A stretch of DNA of 48,144 bases from Vicinamibacteria bacterium (GCA_022821235.1 JAJEEA010000538.1:1-48144), one strand, 5' to 3'. Numbered from the stretch's first letter, positions 23,832-34,001 are shown. The notes: generated by a model not told the origin, from the letters alone. Translations and numbers: made by a program.

Positions 23832-26273
23832 TCAGTCGAACCGGAGCGCCTCCACCGGGTCGATGCCGACCGCCCGACGGGCCGGGCCGACGCACGCGGC
23901 GACCGTGGCCGTCGCCAGCACCGCCAGCACCGTCGCCAGCGTCACGGGGTCGCGGGGAGACGTCTGCACCAGCAGGCTCTCGATCAGGCGGCCGACCGCG
24001 AAGGCGCCGGCCGCCCCGACGGCCAGCCCCGCGCCGACCTGCGCGAGCCCCCGGCGCATGACCACCCAGACGACCTGCCCGGGCAGGGCCCCGAGGGCCA
24101 TGCGGATGCCGATCTCCTGCGTCCGCTGCGTGACCGAGTACGCGGTGACCGCGTAGATCCCGACCGCCGCGAGGACGAGCGCGATCGCCGCGAAGATGCC
24201 GAACAGGCCGCTGAACAGCAGGTACGTCCATCGGCTGTCCCGGAGCCGGGCCGACATCGACCGGGCGCCGAACACCGGCAGCTCGGCGTCGACGGCCTGC
24301 ACCGCCTCGCGGAGCTGCGGGACGAAGCCGGCGGGGTTGCCCGCGGTCAGGACCTGGATGGCGAGCGACGACTGCAGCGCCGCCGGGCCGCCGGTGTACA
24401 GCCGGTACGGCAGGTAGACCACCGGATCGGGATCGCGTTCCTGCAGGGCGATCTGCCGGACGCTGGGGCTCACCCCGACGATGGTCAGCCACGGGCCGGG
24501 CGGCTGGCCCTGCGCCTGCAGGCGGATTCGCCGCCCGAGCGGGTCCTCGCCGGGAAAGAACCGCGCCGCGAGCCGTGCGTTCACCACCACCGACTCCGCC
24601 CCCTCGCGGCCGTCCTCCAGCGTCAGCGCGCGTCCCCGCGTGAGCGAGACGCCGAGAGATTCGAAGTACCGCGCGCCGACGCTCAGCATCGTCACCGTGG
24701 GGGCCGGCGCACCGTCGGGCGACGGCCGCCCGTCGATCTCGATCGACCGCTGCAGCCCCCCGAAGAGGGGGAAACTGGTGGCCACGCTCGCAGCGCGAAC
24801 CCCGGGCGTCGCGTCGAGGCGCCGCTGGAGCCGCTCGACGAGCTGCAGCCGATCTTCCGGCCCGGGGTACTTGCGGGCGACCAGCGTGATCTGCCCGGTC
24901 AGCACCCGGGCGGGATCGAACCCGAGATCGATGCGATAGAGCTCCTGGAAGCTGCGAATGAACAGGCCGGCCCCCGCCAGCAGCACCACCGCCAGCGTCA
25001 CCTCGACCACGACCATCGCCGCCGCGAGCCGGCGCGCGCGCATCCCGCCCGCCCCGGTGCGGCCCCCCTCGTGCAGCAGCTCGCCGACCGGCGTCTTCGA
25101 GACGTGCAGGGCCGGCGCGAACCCGAACAGCACGCTCGTCCCGACGCACGCGAGGACGAGGAACGTGCCGACTGCGCCGTCGAGGTGGAAGGTCATCCAG
25201 AACGGCTTGCCGACGTCGGCCGTCGCGACGTCGAGCAGGCGTATGCCGGTCGCGGCCAGCCCCAGGCCGGCCGCCCCGCCCGCCGCGCCGAGCAGGAGGC
25301 TCTCGACCAGCAACTGCCGCACGATTCGCCACCGCGTGGCGCCCTGCACGACCCGGATGGCCACCTCGCGCGCCCTGCGCGCCGAGCGCGCGAGCAGCAG
25401 GTTGGCGACGTTGGCGCAGGCGATGAGCAGGACGAACGCCACCGCGCCCATCAGCGTCGGGATGATCAGCGAGACGTCGGCGGGGTTCGCCCAGTCGTTG
25501 AACGTCTGGGCGAAGGCGTCCGCGCGCTCGTTGGTGTCGGGGTACTCCTGGCGGAGCCGCCCGGCGAGGGCGCGCACCTCGGCGTCGGCGGCGTCGAGAT
25601 CGACGCCGGGGGCGAGGCGGCCGACGGTCGAGAGCATCCGGTTGTCGCGGCGGTCGAGGGCGTCGGTGGGCTGCAACGGCCGCCACGTGTCGGAGTTCAG
25701 CGGGAACCGCATGCCTTCCGGCATGACGCCCACGATCGTCGACGGCTCGTCGTTGACCCGCACCACGCGGCCGAGCACGGCGGGGTCGCCCGCGTAGCGG
25801 TCCCGCCAGACGCGATGGCCCAGGATGACGGTGCGGTCGGCGCCCCGCTCGCCTTCCTCGGACAGGAAGTCGCGGCCGAGCAGCACCGGCTGGCCGAGCA
25901 GGCGGAACGTGTTCGGCGTCACCAGCGACCCCGTCACCCGCTCGGGGGGCTGGTCGGCGTCGCTCAAGTTCGCGGTCCCGCCGGCCGTGAAGGCGGCCAG
26001 CCCGCTGAACGAGACCGCCGCTTCGCGATAGTCCTCGAAGTCGGGGAGCGAGACGCCCCCGGTGCTGCCGCGGCCGGTGTCGCGCGACGAGACGTTGACG
26101 ATCCGCCCCGGCTCGTCGAACGGCAGGCCGCGGATGAACACCGCGTGCACGATCGCGAAGACGGAGGCGTTGGCCCCGATGCCGAGGCCGAGGGCCGCCA
26201 CCGCCATGAACGTCAGCGACCGGTCCTTGACCAGGCGCCGGAGGGCGTACCGGAAGTCGTGCCAGAGCACCAT
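23832..26273 (-). CDS. ADOP-type FtsX/MacB-like ABC permease, second copy
   Basis: This 813-residue protein has the same two-half permease design as the gene at 13921-16434 but is clearly diverged from it. It starts MVLWHDFRYALRRLVKDRSL with the first helix ALGLGIGANASVFAIVHAVF. The periplasmic domain contains TVILGHRVWRDRYAGDPAVL, and the middle helices carry VLLIACANVANLLLARSARR. The end reads IALVLAAVGIYAVTAYSVTQ, QEIGIRMALGALPGQVVWVV and GIDPVEALRFD. No ATP-binding subunit is adjacent. The start at 26273 matches the family N-terminus; the open frame extends upstream without similarity. Confidence 0.9.
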   Translation of the reverse strand: MVLWHDFRYALRRLVKDRSLTFMAVAALGLGIGANASVFAIVHAVFIRGLPFDEPGRIVNVSSRDTGRGSTGGVSLPDFEDYREAAVSFSGLAAFTAGGTANLSDADQPPERVTGSLVTPNTFRLLGQPVLLGRDFLSEEGERGADRTVILGHRVWRDRYAGDPAVLGRVVRVNDEPSTIVGVMPEGMRFPLNSDTWRPLQPTDALDRRDNRMLSTVGRLAPGVDLDAADAEVRALAGRLRQEYPDTNERADAFAQTFNDWANPADVSLIIPTLMGAVAFVLLIACANVANLLLARSARRAREVAIRVVQGATRWRIVRQLLVESLLLGAAGGAAGLGLAATGIRLLDVATADVGKPFWMTFHLDGAVGTFLVLACVGTSVLFGFAPALHVSKTPVGELLHEGGRTGAGGMRARRLAAAMVVVEVTLAVVLLAGAGLFIRSFQELYRIDLGFDPARVLTGQITLVARKYPGPEDRLQLVERLQRRLDATPGVRAASVATSFPLFGGLQRSIEIDGRPSPDGAPAPTVTMLSVGARYFESLGVSLTRGRALTLEDGREGAESVVVNARLAARFFPGEDPLGRRIRLQAQGQPPGPWLTIVGVSPSVRQIALQERDPDPVVYLPYRLYTGGPAALQSSLAIQVLTAGNPAGFVPQLREAVQAVDAELPVFGARSMSARLRDSRWTYLLFSGLFGIFAAIALVLAAVGIYAVTAYSVTQRTQEIGIRMALGALPGQVVWVVMRRGLAQVGAGLAVGAAGAFAVGRLIESLLVQTSPRDPVTLATVLAVLATATVAACVGPARRAVGIDPVEALRFD

Positions 26274-26510
26274 ACCGGTAACAACGAACGAAGCCCGTCC
26301 GTGGTTCGCGCGGCGCCGGCGGTTGCTCGGGGCCGCTTCGCCAACGCGGCATGACCCCCCGCATCGACGGCCGTTGCCACCACCTGTACCAGGCCCGGAC
26401 TGCAAACCGGACGACCCGGATGCACGACGGCGATCGCTTGTCGCGGAGGAGCTCGACCCGGGCGGAGGCCCGACGCAGGCGAGCGGATCGACTCGCGAGA
26501 CGGCCGCGTT

Positions 26511-27407
26511 TCAGAACCGGTACTTCAGGCTGAGACTCACGCCCCAGAACCGGCTGGCGTCCGTCGTCATCCGGTACAGGACGGCCTCGCCACGCCCGAC
26601 GCTCGACTCGTGGCTGCGAAGCTGGTTCCAGGGCAACGGCTCGCTCGCGAACTCGCCGAAATCCACCCACTGGAACCTCACGCCCAGCGTGGCCGGTTCC
26701 CGGAGCCGATAGTCCACGCCGGCGAGCAGTTGGTAGCCGGTCACGACGTCGGTGAGCCGGGCGTCGCCGATCGTCGTCGTGCCGGCGATCCTGGCCCGCA
26801 GGAGCGGGTCGGCGAACGTCGAGATCCGCTCGGGGTCGTCGTTGCGCTTCCACACCGACACGTAGTCGAGCGATGCCCGTTCCACCCCGAACCCGGCGCC
26901 GACGTACGGCGTCCAGGACGCCGATGCCGGACCGAAGTCGTAGTACGCGTTCACGAAGCCGGCGTGCGACCGCCAGTCGTCGACGCCGCCGGTCGCGAGC
27001 TCGATCTCCTGCTCCTGCTTGTCCAGCGTCACGTCGTCGAAGATGTCGATGTCCGACTGATCGTCGTAGGTGGTGACCCGGCGGAAGTACTCGCCTTCGA
27101 GCCGGACGGGTCCCCAGTCGTACCCGAACGCGACGCCCGCCCGCATGCCGGCGCCCCCGTCGAACTCGTTGGTCCAGGCCGTGAGCGGCGGGGCGGCGTC
27201 GCACTCGCCGGCGACCTCGACGCCGAGCGGGTTGATGATCAGGTCGCACTTGGTGCCCCAGTCGTTGTCCGACCCGTGCACCGCGAAGGGTGGGGCAATG
27301 CCCGTTCCCAGGTCCATCTGAATGTACGGGCCGTTCGGGTCCCGGGCTTCACCGACCCCGACCGTCAGTACCGCCACCACCGCGACGAATCCGAGCCGCT
27401 CGCGCAT
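26511..27407 (-). CDS. Outer-membrane beta-barrel protein (surface-antigen type)
   Basis: This 298-residue protein has a signal peptide (LGFVAVVAVLTVGVGEA), then alternating amphipathic strands and a C-terminal aromatic residue (WGVSLSLKYRF), the typical signal for outer-membrane insertion. Barrel-like segments include GAGMRAGVAFGYDWGPVRLE, SWTPYVGAGFGVERASLDYV and GYQLLAGVDYRLREPATLGV. Two Cys near the N-terminus (in GTKCDLIINPLG and VAGECDAAPP) probably form a disulfide. The overall pattern recalls P44/Msp2-like surface antigens and small porins. It lies between a permease and a PQQ dehydrogenase on the same strand, more than 200 bases from each, so it is probably a separate transcription unit. 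Confidence 0.75.
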   Translation of the reverse strand: MRERLGFVAVVAVLTVGVGEARDPNGPYIQMDLGTGIAPPFAVHGSDNDWGTKCDLIINPLGVEVAGECDAAPPLTAWTNEFDGGAGMRAGVAFGYDWGPVRLEGEYFRRVTTYDDQSDIDIFDDVTLDKQEQEIELATGGVDDWRSHAGFVNAYYDFGPASASWTPYVGAGFGVERASLDYVSVWKRNDDPERISTFADPLLRARIAGTTTIGDARLTDVVTGYQLLAGVDYRLREPATLGVRFQWVDFGEFASEPLPWNQLRSHESSVGRGEAVLYRMTTDASRFWGVSLSLKYRF

Positions 27408-27727
27408 CGCTGCTCTCCGCGGCGGGCCTTGTGTCGGCCTCGGCATCCCGGCGCCGGCTCGGATGTCACCTCCGATCGACGGATGGGCCTGCCGCTCCGG
27501 GTCGGGAGCTTGCTTCCACGCCAGGTCCTGACCGCTTCGGCTCGCAGGTGTGTGCATGACTCACTTCCTCGGCAGCTTTGGGAACGGTGATCGATATGAA
27601 GTCGCCAACGGCAACCCGGATGCAGCCGGTCTTCGGCGATTCCCGCCTTGGGCACGTGGCAAGGCAATTCCCGTCACCGCCCTTGCGTGACTACCTGCGC
27701 AGACTGGACTCCGGCGGACCCCGCTGG
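27408..27727. other. Intergenic region between dehydrogenase and barrel genes
   Basis: This 320-base stretch lies downstream of the PQQ dehydrogenase and upstream of the barrel gene on the minus strand. It must hold the promoter of the barrel gene, but no clear -35/-10 pair, hairpin or small gene could be picked out. Confidence 0.4.
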
Positions 27728-29521
27728 TCACCCGGGCAGGGCGAACACGAACAGGTTGTTGCCGAAGCTCGGCCTCAGCTCGGGGGTCATTCGCAGGTTG
27801 ATCGAGGCGTTGGCGGAGGTGCCGGTGCCGACGGCCACGTACTGCCGGCCGTCGACCGCGAACGTGACGGGGTAGCCGCTGACCGGCGAGCCGAGGTTGA
27901 TCTCCCACAGCACGGCGCCGGTGTCCTGGTCGAAGGCGCGGAACCGGCCGTTGGCGTCGCCGCCGAAGAGCAGCTGGCCGCCGGTGGCGACGAGCGACAT
28001 GGTGGCCGCGCGCTGCTCGTGGAGCCAGCGGGTGGCGCCGGTGTCCACGGCGATGGCGCGGACGGTGCCGAGCCGGTCGGTGCCGGGGGCGAGCTGGTGG
28101 CGGGCCGCGAGCATGTAGGTCGAGCTGCCGCCCTCGGTCGTCGACAGCAGGCGCTGGCAGGCGTTGCGCAGCGGGAAGTACATGGTGTGTGTGAGGGGGC
28201 TGTAGGCGCCCGCCTCCCAGTCCTTGCCGCCGGCCCAGCTCGGGCACGCGAGCCGCTCCTGGCCGAGGGCCGAGAAGAGGACCTCGGGGTTCTCGGTCAC
28301 GTCGCCGGTGGCGCCGTCGATGTGGGTGATCACGTTCTGTGCAACGGTCGGGTTGGCCCACAGGAACTCGCCGGTCTCGCGGTCGAGGGTGTAGACCACG
28401 CCGGTCGTGCCGTGGATTCCGGTCATCATCAGCCGCTCTTCGCCCGGCTGCAGTCGGGTGTTGATCCAGGCGACGGCGTCGGGGTCGGGCGCGACCGCGG
28501 TGTCGACGAGCAGGCGCTCGAAGGGATGGTCGAGGTCCCAGTCGTCGTTCAGGTGCTGGTAGTACCAGGCGATCTCGCCGGTGTCGGCGTCGAGGGCGAG
28601 GGTCGAGTTGTGGTAGAGGTGCGCCAGCTCGGGGCCGCCGAGCATGAACTTCGGGGCCGGCGAGGTGACCGACGTGCCGATGTAGACGAGGTCGAGCTCG
28701 GCGTCGTAGCTCGGGACCATCCAGGTGCCCACGTGCTTCCGCCGCTCGAACGGCACGTCGCCCCACGTCTCGTCGCCCGGCTCGCCGGGGCCGGGGATGG
28801 TGCGGCGCCGCCACAGCTCGCGGCCGGTGCGGGCGTCGTGGGCGGTGACGACGCAGGCGTCGGGGGTGGCGTTGGCGCGGCAGCTCCGGCCCGAGATGAC
28901 CCGGCCGCCGGCCACGATGGGCCCCGCCGTCTGGAGGGCGGGGTTCACCGTGTAGTCGAGGACCTGCGTCTCCCACACCATCTCGCCGGTGACCGCGTCG
29001 AGGGCCATCAGGTAGTCGTCGCCGGTGGTGTCGAGGAGCAGGCGGTCGTAGATGGCGATGGTGCGCTTGGTGGTGGCGAGCCCGCCCATGTGCTCGCCGA
29101 GGTCGTCGGGCAGGTCGCGCCGGTGCTCCCAGATGAGGTCGCCGGTCGCCGCGTCGATGGCCTGGATGACGTCGCCGGGGTTGGGCATGTAGAGCACGCC
29201 CCGGTAGGCGAGGGGCGTGCCCTGCTGGCTGCCGGGGTTCAGGGCGCGGGTCCAGACGAGGCGCAGGTCGGCCACGTTGCCGCGGTCGATCTGGTCGAGG
29301 GGGCTGTAGCCCCAGCCGTCGAGGGTGCGCCGCCACATCAGCCAGTCTTCGTCGGCCGGCGCCTGCAGCATGGCGTCGGTGACCGGCACGAAGTCCGCCG
29401 TCGGCGCCTGCGCCGTGGCGGGCGCGGTCTCGAGGGCCAAGCCGAGCAGGATCAGGGCTGCCGTCGAGGTCGGTCCCGCCGTCGCGGACCGTCGGAATCG
29501 CACACCTTCGGTTCGAGTCAT
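27728..29521 (-). CDS. Secreted PQQ-dependent dehydrogenase (quinoprotein propeller)
   Basis: This 597-residue exported enzyme belongs to the quinoprotein alcohol/glucose dehydrogenase superfamily, which oxidises alcohols or sugars in the periplasm using PQQ. After a signal peptide (ALILLGLALETAPATAQ) come the propeller repeats. Examples are YSPLDQIDRGNVADLRLVWT, GDVIQAIDAATGDLIWEHRR, LALDADTGEIAWYYQH, GVVYTLDRETGEFLW, DWEAGAYSPLTHTMYFPL, GTVRAIAVDTGATRWLHEQ and FRAFDQDTGAVLWEINLG. There is no cytochrome c domain and no obvious vicinal-Cys disulfide. The start at 29521 is the Met before the signal peptide; the upstream frame has no similarity. A paralogue lacking its C-terminal half lies at 17158-18093. 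Confidence 0.85.
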   Translation of the reverse strand: MTRTEGVRFRRSATAGPTSTAALILLGLALETAPATAQAPTADFVPVTDAMLQAPADEDWLMWRRTLDGWGYSPLDQIDRGNVADLRLVWTRALNPGSQQGTPLAYRGVLYMPNPGDVIQAIDAATGDLIWEHRRDLPDDLGEHMGGLATTKRTIAIYDRLLLDTTGDDYLMALDAVTGEMVWETQVLDYTVNPALQTAGPIVAGGRVISGRSCRANATPDACVVTAHDARTGRELWRRRTIPGPGEPGDETWGDVPFERRKHVGTWMVPSYDAELDLVYIGTSVTSPAPKFMLGGPELAHLYHNSTLALDADTGEIAWYYQHLNDDWDLDHPFERLLVDTAVAPDPDAVAWINTRLQPGEERLMMTGIHGTTGVVYTLDRETGEFLWANPTVAQNVITHIDGATGDVTENPEVLFSALGQERLACPSWAGGKDWEAGAYSPLTHTMYFPLRNACQRLLSTTEGGSSTYMLAARHQLAPGTDRLGTVRAIAVDTGATRWLHEQRAATMSLVATGGQLLFGGDANGRFRAFDQDTGAVLWEINLGSPVSGYPVTFAVDGRQYVAVGTGTSANASINLRMTPELRPSFGNNLFVFALPG

Positions 29522-29885
29522 CGGGGCAGAGTATGCCACGTCGTCATGGCAGGCAAGGTGACCACTGGTGACCGCGCACGCCCGCGCACGTGGGGCCGTC
29601 TCCACCGGGTCACGGCTACCACGCCGCCCGTGGCCCGCGCCGCCGTCGTAGTCGGCCATCCGGCCACACGTCGGCGGCGGCGCCCTGCTGGCCGCCCAGC
29701 GCACCAGCGGGCGGGCACTGAAATCGACATTCGTCTTCCCGCGCCGCGGCACGCTGACATCGCCACTGCCGTTCGCGGGACGCCCGTTGCGACCCGGACC
29801 CCGCGACAGGTACGATCAGGCGCGGGTCCGGTCGACACGCGGATCCCTGAGCACGGGGTCGAGCAGGCCGCACCCTGGTGGAGCC
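29522..29885. other. Divergent intergenic region
   Basis: These 364 bases separate the minus-strand dehydrogenase from the plus-strand ATPase and should contain both promoters. I see no convincing -35/-10 pair, small gene or strong hairpin. The long frames across it are GC-driven and lack domains. Confidence 0.4.
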
Positions 29886-31028
29886 ATGCAGCCGGCGAGG
29901 AACGAGCTGGACCTGTTCAAGCCGGGCCCCGGGGGCCTGCCGCCATACCTGGCCGGTCGGGAGCACGAGCAGCGGATCTGCCGCGCGTTTCTGGACCAGT
30001 TGCGGCAGGGCGCCGCCCCGCCGCGTGACCTCATCCTCTACGGACCGCGCGGCAACGGCAAGACGGCGCTGCTCTCCTGGTTGCACGAGGCCGCCCGGGC
30101 GCGCGACGCGGTCGACGTGATCCATTTGACGCCGGCGGCCGTTCCCACCGAAGAGAAGCTCGTGCGGCGCCTGCTTTCGCCGACGTGGTGGCGGCGGCTG
30201 CTGCCCGGCGAGGTCTCCATCTCCGGCGTCCGATGGCGAGCGGGGCAGTCCCCGGACGCGCCCTCGCTGGACGAGATCCTGGCTGTCCGCACCGGGAAGA
30301 AGCCGCTGCTGTTGTTGCTGGACGAAGCGCATGCGCTGGATGCCGGCGTCGGCCATGCGCTGCTGAACGCCAGCCAGATCGTGGGTCGGAAGCAACCATT
30401 CCTGCTGGCGCTGGCGGGCACCCCGCACCTGGAGTCGCGCCTGAGCGGGATGGACGTCTCGTTCTGGAGCCGTTCGGAGCTCCTGCCCATAAGCCGCCTC
30501 GACGCGGCGGCGACGGCCGATGCCTTGCGGTTGCCGCTTGCGGGCGAGAACGTGGCCATCGACGACGACGCGCTGGCGCAACTCGTGGCCGCCAATCAGG
30601 GCTATCCGTACTTCGTGCAGTTGTCGGGCGAGGCGCTGTGGCGGCGAGTGGTCGCGGGCGGGTCGTCCGCTGGCGGGCGCATCACCCGGACGGACGTGGA
30701 GGCCGTCCGGGCGGACTTCGAGGAGAAAAAGGGGCGCTACTATCTGCAACGCTACAACGAGCTGCAGGACCAGGGGCTGCTCCCGGCGGCGCGCGCGGTG
30801 GCCGAGGCGTTCGAGAAACGCGATCGCCTGGACGGCGCGCAGCTCGAAGCCGCGGTCCGGCGGGGCCTGGGCGAGCCGGGTAACGGGAAGCGGACGGCGG
30901 CGACGGCGAAGACCCTGGGTCACCTGGGCTACATCTGGCGGCCCGACGCCGTGCCCACCTGGGAAGCCGGCATTCCGAGCCTCATGGACTACGTGCGGAC
31001 GCACGCGCCGGCCGCTGAGCAGCCATGA
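29886..31028 (+). CDS. AAA-family ATPase (ORC/STAND-like)
   Basis: This 380-residue cytoplasmic ATPase has Walker A GPRGNGKTALL (residues 53-63), Walker B LLLLLDEAH (about 141-149) and a sensor-like LLALAGTPHLESRL. A winged-helix-like C-terminus follows, with AVAEAFEKRDRLDGAQLEAA and GYIWRPDAVPTWEAGIPSLM. The N-terminal YLAGREHEQRICRAFLDQL is the pattern of ATPases that begin by clamping a partner. Similar proteins occur both as stand-alone regulators and as parts of toxin or defence systems. No partner gene is adjacent; the neighbours are a dehydrogenase and a receptor fragment. The ATG at 29886 is chosen because conserved sequence begins right after it. Confidence 0.75.
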   Translation: MQPARNELDLFKPGPGGLPPYLAGREHEQRICRAFLDQLRQGAAPPRDLILYGPRGNGKTALLSWLHEAARARDAVDVIHLTPAAVPTEEKLVRRLLSPTWWRRLLPGEVSISGVRWRAGQSPDAPSLDEILAVRTGKKPLLLLLDEAHALDAGVGHALLNASQIVGRKQPFLLALAGTPHLESRLSGMDVSFWSRSELLPISRLDAAATADALRLPLAGENVAIDDDALAQLVAANQGYPYFVQLSGEALWRRVVAGGSSAGGRITRTDVEAVRADFEEKKGRYYLQRYNELQDQGLLPAARAVAEAFEKRDRLDGAQLEAAVRRGLGEPGNGKRTAATAKTLGHLGYIWRPDAVPTWEAGIPSLMDYVRTHAPAAEQP

Positions 31029-31244
31029 CGCAGCGCGCGGCGGCGTCACACGCTGCCTTCGCGGCCTCGCGTATCGCGCGTATCGCGTCCATGCCCCGGA
31101 TCCGTCGTCCGAGCTCTCGGTCGGGCGGGCGCCTCGTCCGTTCGCTGGCGCCCCTTCGGGTGCGGTGCAACGCGGGGCTTCCACGGGCTGCTGGTCCCCG
31201 GAAAGCGATCCGCCGGTGCGACGCCGTGGCGGTTGTGCCGGCCA

Positions 31245-32651
31245 CTACCACGTGAGCTGCGCGCCGAACTTCACGAAGCGCGCCAGCAGGATGTTCACGG
31301 GCACCTGCCACGCCGGACCGTAGGTGTCGTTGATGGCGAGCGGCGCGTTGTCGTTGAGCATGTTGTAGGCGTCGAGCATCAGCCTGAGCTCGCGGTCGGC
31401 GTCGAAGCGGAAGAGCTTCGAGAGGCGGATGTCGAGCTGGGTGAGGCGGTCGGCGAACATCGTCCCCGGCTGGATGAGGTGGATCTCGGCGCTCTGCGCC
31501 CCGCCCGCCAGCGGCCGGCCGAGCGACGGCTCGATGGCGCTGGCCGGCGCGTTCCACGTCGCGAGAATCGGCACTCCCGGCAGGTTCTGCAGGAAGCCCG
31601 AGAGCTGCACGTCGTACCACGGCAGCGTATAGGCGCCGCTGAGCTTCCAGGCGGGCCGGAAGAAAGGCGGGTCGATGCTGCAGTGATGTCCTCTGGGCAG
31701 GATGATCCCGGCCGCTTCCTCGCTGTCCCAACCGCCGCCGGTGCCCGCCCCGCCCGCGGTCAGGGCCAGTGTCGGCACCGCCGCGGGGTTGTCCGGGCGG
31801 GCGCCGCAGTCGTTGAATCGCGTGCGGCCGAGGCCGACCCCGCCGTAGACGAAGAGGTCGCCGCTGATCCGCGAGTTGACGACGACGTCGAGCCCGTCGA
31901 ACACCTGCTCCATCGTGTAGCCGTTCGGCTCGGCCGGTACGATGTCGTTCTGCACCTGGCCGAAGCTGGCGGGATTGACGTCGTAGAGGCCGCAGACCTC
32001 GTAGCCGCCCCCGTTCGGCAGCCTCTGGTCGCTGGGCGCGATCACGCAGTACGGGTCGAAGTCGCCGGGGCCCACCAGCGCGTTGTCGGTCACCGAGAAG
32101 TTGCCCTGCACGCGGCGCCAGTACGACACGTCGAGGGACATGCGGGGCAGGATCTCCTGCTCGATGCCGAGCGAGTACTCCCAGTTGTTGCGCCGGGTCC
32201 CGAACCCCGAGTAGACGTCCGGGGCGAAGACGTTGGTCAGCACGCTGCGGCCGAAGTTGGCGTTCGAGTACGGCCCCAGCTCGTTCTCGTCGGGGAAGAA
32301 GTCGCCGTTGGCGTCCTGCCAGAATCGCGTCGCGCTCGTGACCGACGCGTTGACGGGGTTGCGCGACGCCGCCATCCCGATGGTGTCGACGCGGAGGTAG
32401 CGGCTGATCGAGCCCTTGACGGCGGTCCGGCCGTCGCCGAAGACGTCGTGCGCGACGCCGATCCGCGGCGACAGGTCGGTCCAGTTCGCGGCGTTGGGGA
32501 TGGCGTCCCAGCGCCGCGTCGGCGCCCAGGTGCCCGGGGCCACCGAGCCGGTGGGCGTGTCGACGAAGCGCGACGTGTCCTGGGCGGGGATGTGTTGCCG
32601 GACGAGGTGCGGCGCATCCCTCGGCGAACCCCCGCCGGGAGCGCCCGTCAA
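31245..32651 (-). pseudogene. TonB-dependent receptor, 5'-truncated barrel
   Basis: The readable frame (468 codons) covers the last part of an acidobacterial carboxypeptidase-regulatory-like TonB receptor. It includes WTDLSPRIGVAHDVFGDGRT, NWEYSLGIEQEILPRMSLDV, AWKLSGAYTLPWYDVQLSGF, LRLMLDAYNMLNDNAPLAIN and a C-terminus ending FVKFGAQLTW. The expected ~500-600 N-terminal residues (signal peptide, regulatory-like domain, plug and first strands) are absent. Similarity starts at about 32600, and the sequence upstream to 32898 shows none of the missing parts. A barrel without its plug and export signal should not work. Confidence 0.8.
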
Positions 32652-32898
32652 GCCGGAGTCCGGCGGGGACGCAGCGGGTCGCCTTGAACGCGGCTCACGC
32701 CGTCCTCACCCTCGCGGTGAGCCTCCGGGGGGCGACCTCGGAAACGGATGACCAGACCGCTTGTATCTCGGAAGGAGCGGGGCAAGGATGACCCATCCCG
32801 GCGGGGGTCGGTCTGTCCGGCAGCAGGACCCGGACGCCGCGCGCGTCGTGCCGGATCTGCACTACAAACGGCCGCCAAACGGCCGCCGGGTCACCCGC

Positions 32899-33411
32899 TC
32901 AGAAACCCGGCGGGGCCTCGTCGGCGGAGGGGCCGTACAGCGACGGGACGGGAATGTCGTTCATCCGCAGGTACACCCCGAGCTGCGCCCGGTGGTGGAT
33001 CAGGTGGTTCATGACGAAGCTGCGGAGCACGACCACCTTCGGCAACGTGAACACGATCTTGCCGTTGGTCAGCATGGACCACGGCTTCATCAACTCCGCG
33101 TCGCTCGCGCCGGCGAGCGCCGTGCGGGCCTCGGCGGCGGTCTTGTCGAGCATCGCGACCAGCTCGGCGGTGTCCGCGGGCCGGGGCGGCGGCTCCATCG
33201 GTCCGCCGGGCGCGGTGTCGACGTCGTCGCGGTCGATGGTCAGCGTGGCCAACGACGGCAGGCCCGCCACGTGTGCAGCCAGCGCGATCATCGAGGGGGA
33301 CTTCGGGTGCGGCTTCCAGTCGAACTTGTTCGCCGGCACGCGTTCGAGCGTTCGGCGAGCGCCCGCGATCTCCTGGTCGTACTCCGGCAGCAGGCTCTCG
33401 CCGATGGCCAT
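32899..33411 (-). CDS. DinB-like putative metal-dependent protein
   Basis: This 170-residue protein has the DinB/YfiT four-helix fold. An early helix carries ALAAHVAGLPSLATL with a candidate ligand His, and the late helix reads FVMNHLIHHRAQLGVYLRM, the hallmark H-x-x-x-H-R-x-Q pattern. Family members include thiol transferases, and many are uncharacterised; the substrate here is unknown. The ATG at 33411 fits the conserved length, and the longer upstream frame has no similarity. It is divergent from the pyrimidine-dimer glycosylase gene 150 bases away. Confidence 0.85.
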   Translation of the reverse strand: MAIGESLLPEYDQEIAGARRTLERVPANKFDWKPHPKSPSMIALAAHVAGLPSLATLTIDRDDVDTAPGGPMEPPPRPADTAELVAMLDKTAAEARTALAGASDAELMKPWSMLTNGKIVFTLPKVVVLRSFVMNHLIHHRAQLGVYLRMNDIPVPSLYGPSADEAPPGF

Positions 33412-33560
33412 GGCGGTCCCTCCGCCGCAGAGTCTACAGCACGTCCGCGCGAACTCCGCCATCACCGACCGCGAGCCCGAACCTCGCCGTGTGCAACACT
33501 GTCGCGGCGCCAGGTGCGGTTCGCAGGACCGATTCTGCGGCCGCGACGCCGGATCGACGC

Positions 33561-34001
33561 ATGCGAATCTGGAGTCTTCACCCGGAGTACCTCGATGCAC
33601 GGGGCCTCGTCGCTTTGTGGCGCGAGGCGCTGCTGGCGCAGGCGGTGCTCCGGGGCGCGACGCGCGGCTATCGCCACCACCCCCAGCTCGCCCGGTTCCG
33701 CCGCCGGCGCTCTCCCGCGCGGGCCATCGCCGAGTATCTCCGACACGTGCACGCCGAGGCGCTGGCCCGCGGCTACCGGTTCGACCGCGACCTCATCGCC
33801 TCGGCGGGCACGCGCGGCAGGATTCCGGTCACGCGCGGTCAGCTCGAGCACGAGTGGGCGCACCTGAAGGCCAAGCTCGGACGACGCGACCCGGCGCGGG
33901 CGGCGCGCTGCGAGGCGGTGGCGTTCCCGGCACGTCATCCGCTGTTCCGCATCGTCCCCGGTGGCGTGGAGGCGTGGGAACGGGCCGGCATCGCCCGCTG
34001 A
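33561..34001 (+). CDS. Pyrimidine dimer DNA glycosylase (T4 endonuclease V-like)
   Basis: This 146-residue protein matches the pyrimidine-dimer glycosylase family, which cuts the glycosidic bond at UV photoproducts to start base-excision repair. Its N-terminus, MRIWSLHPEYLDARGLVALW, followed by REALLAQAVLRGATRGYRHH and PQLARF, is highly typical. The middle contains IAEYLRHVHAEALARGYRFD, and a basic helix HEWAHLKAKLGRRDP follows. The length is normal for the family. The start is fixed by the conserved Met-Arg-x-Trp. Confidence 0.85.
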   Translation: MRIWSLHPEYLDARGLVALWREALLAQAVLRGATRGYRHHPQLARFRRRRSPARAIAEYLRHVHAEALARGYRFDRDLIASAGTRGRIPVTRGQLEHEWAHLKAKLGRRDPARAARCEAVAFPARHPLFRIVPGGVEAWERAGIAR

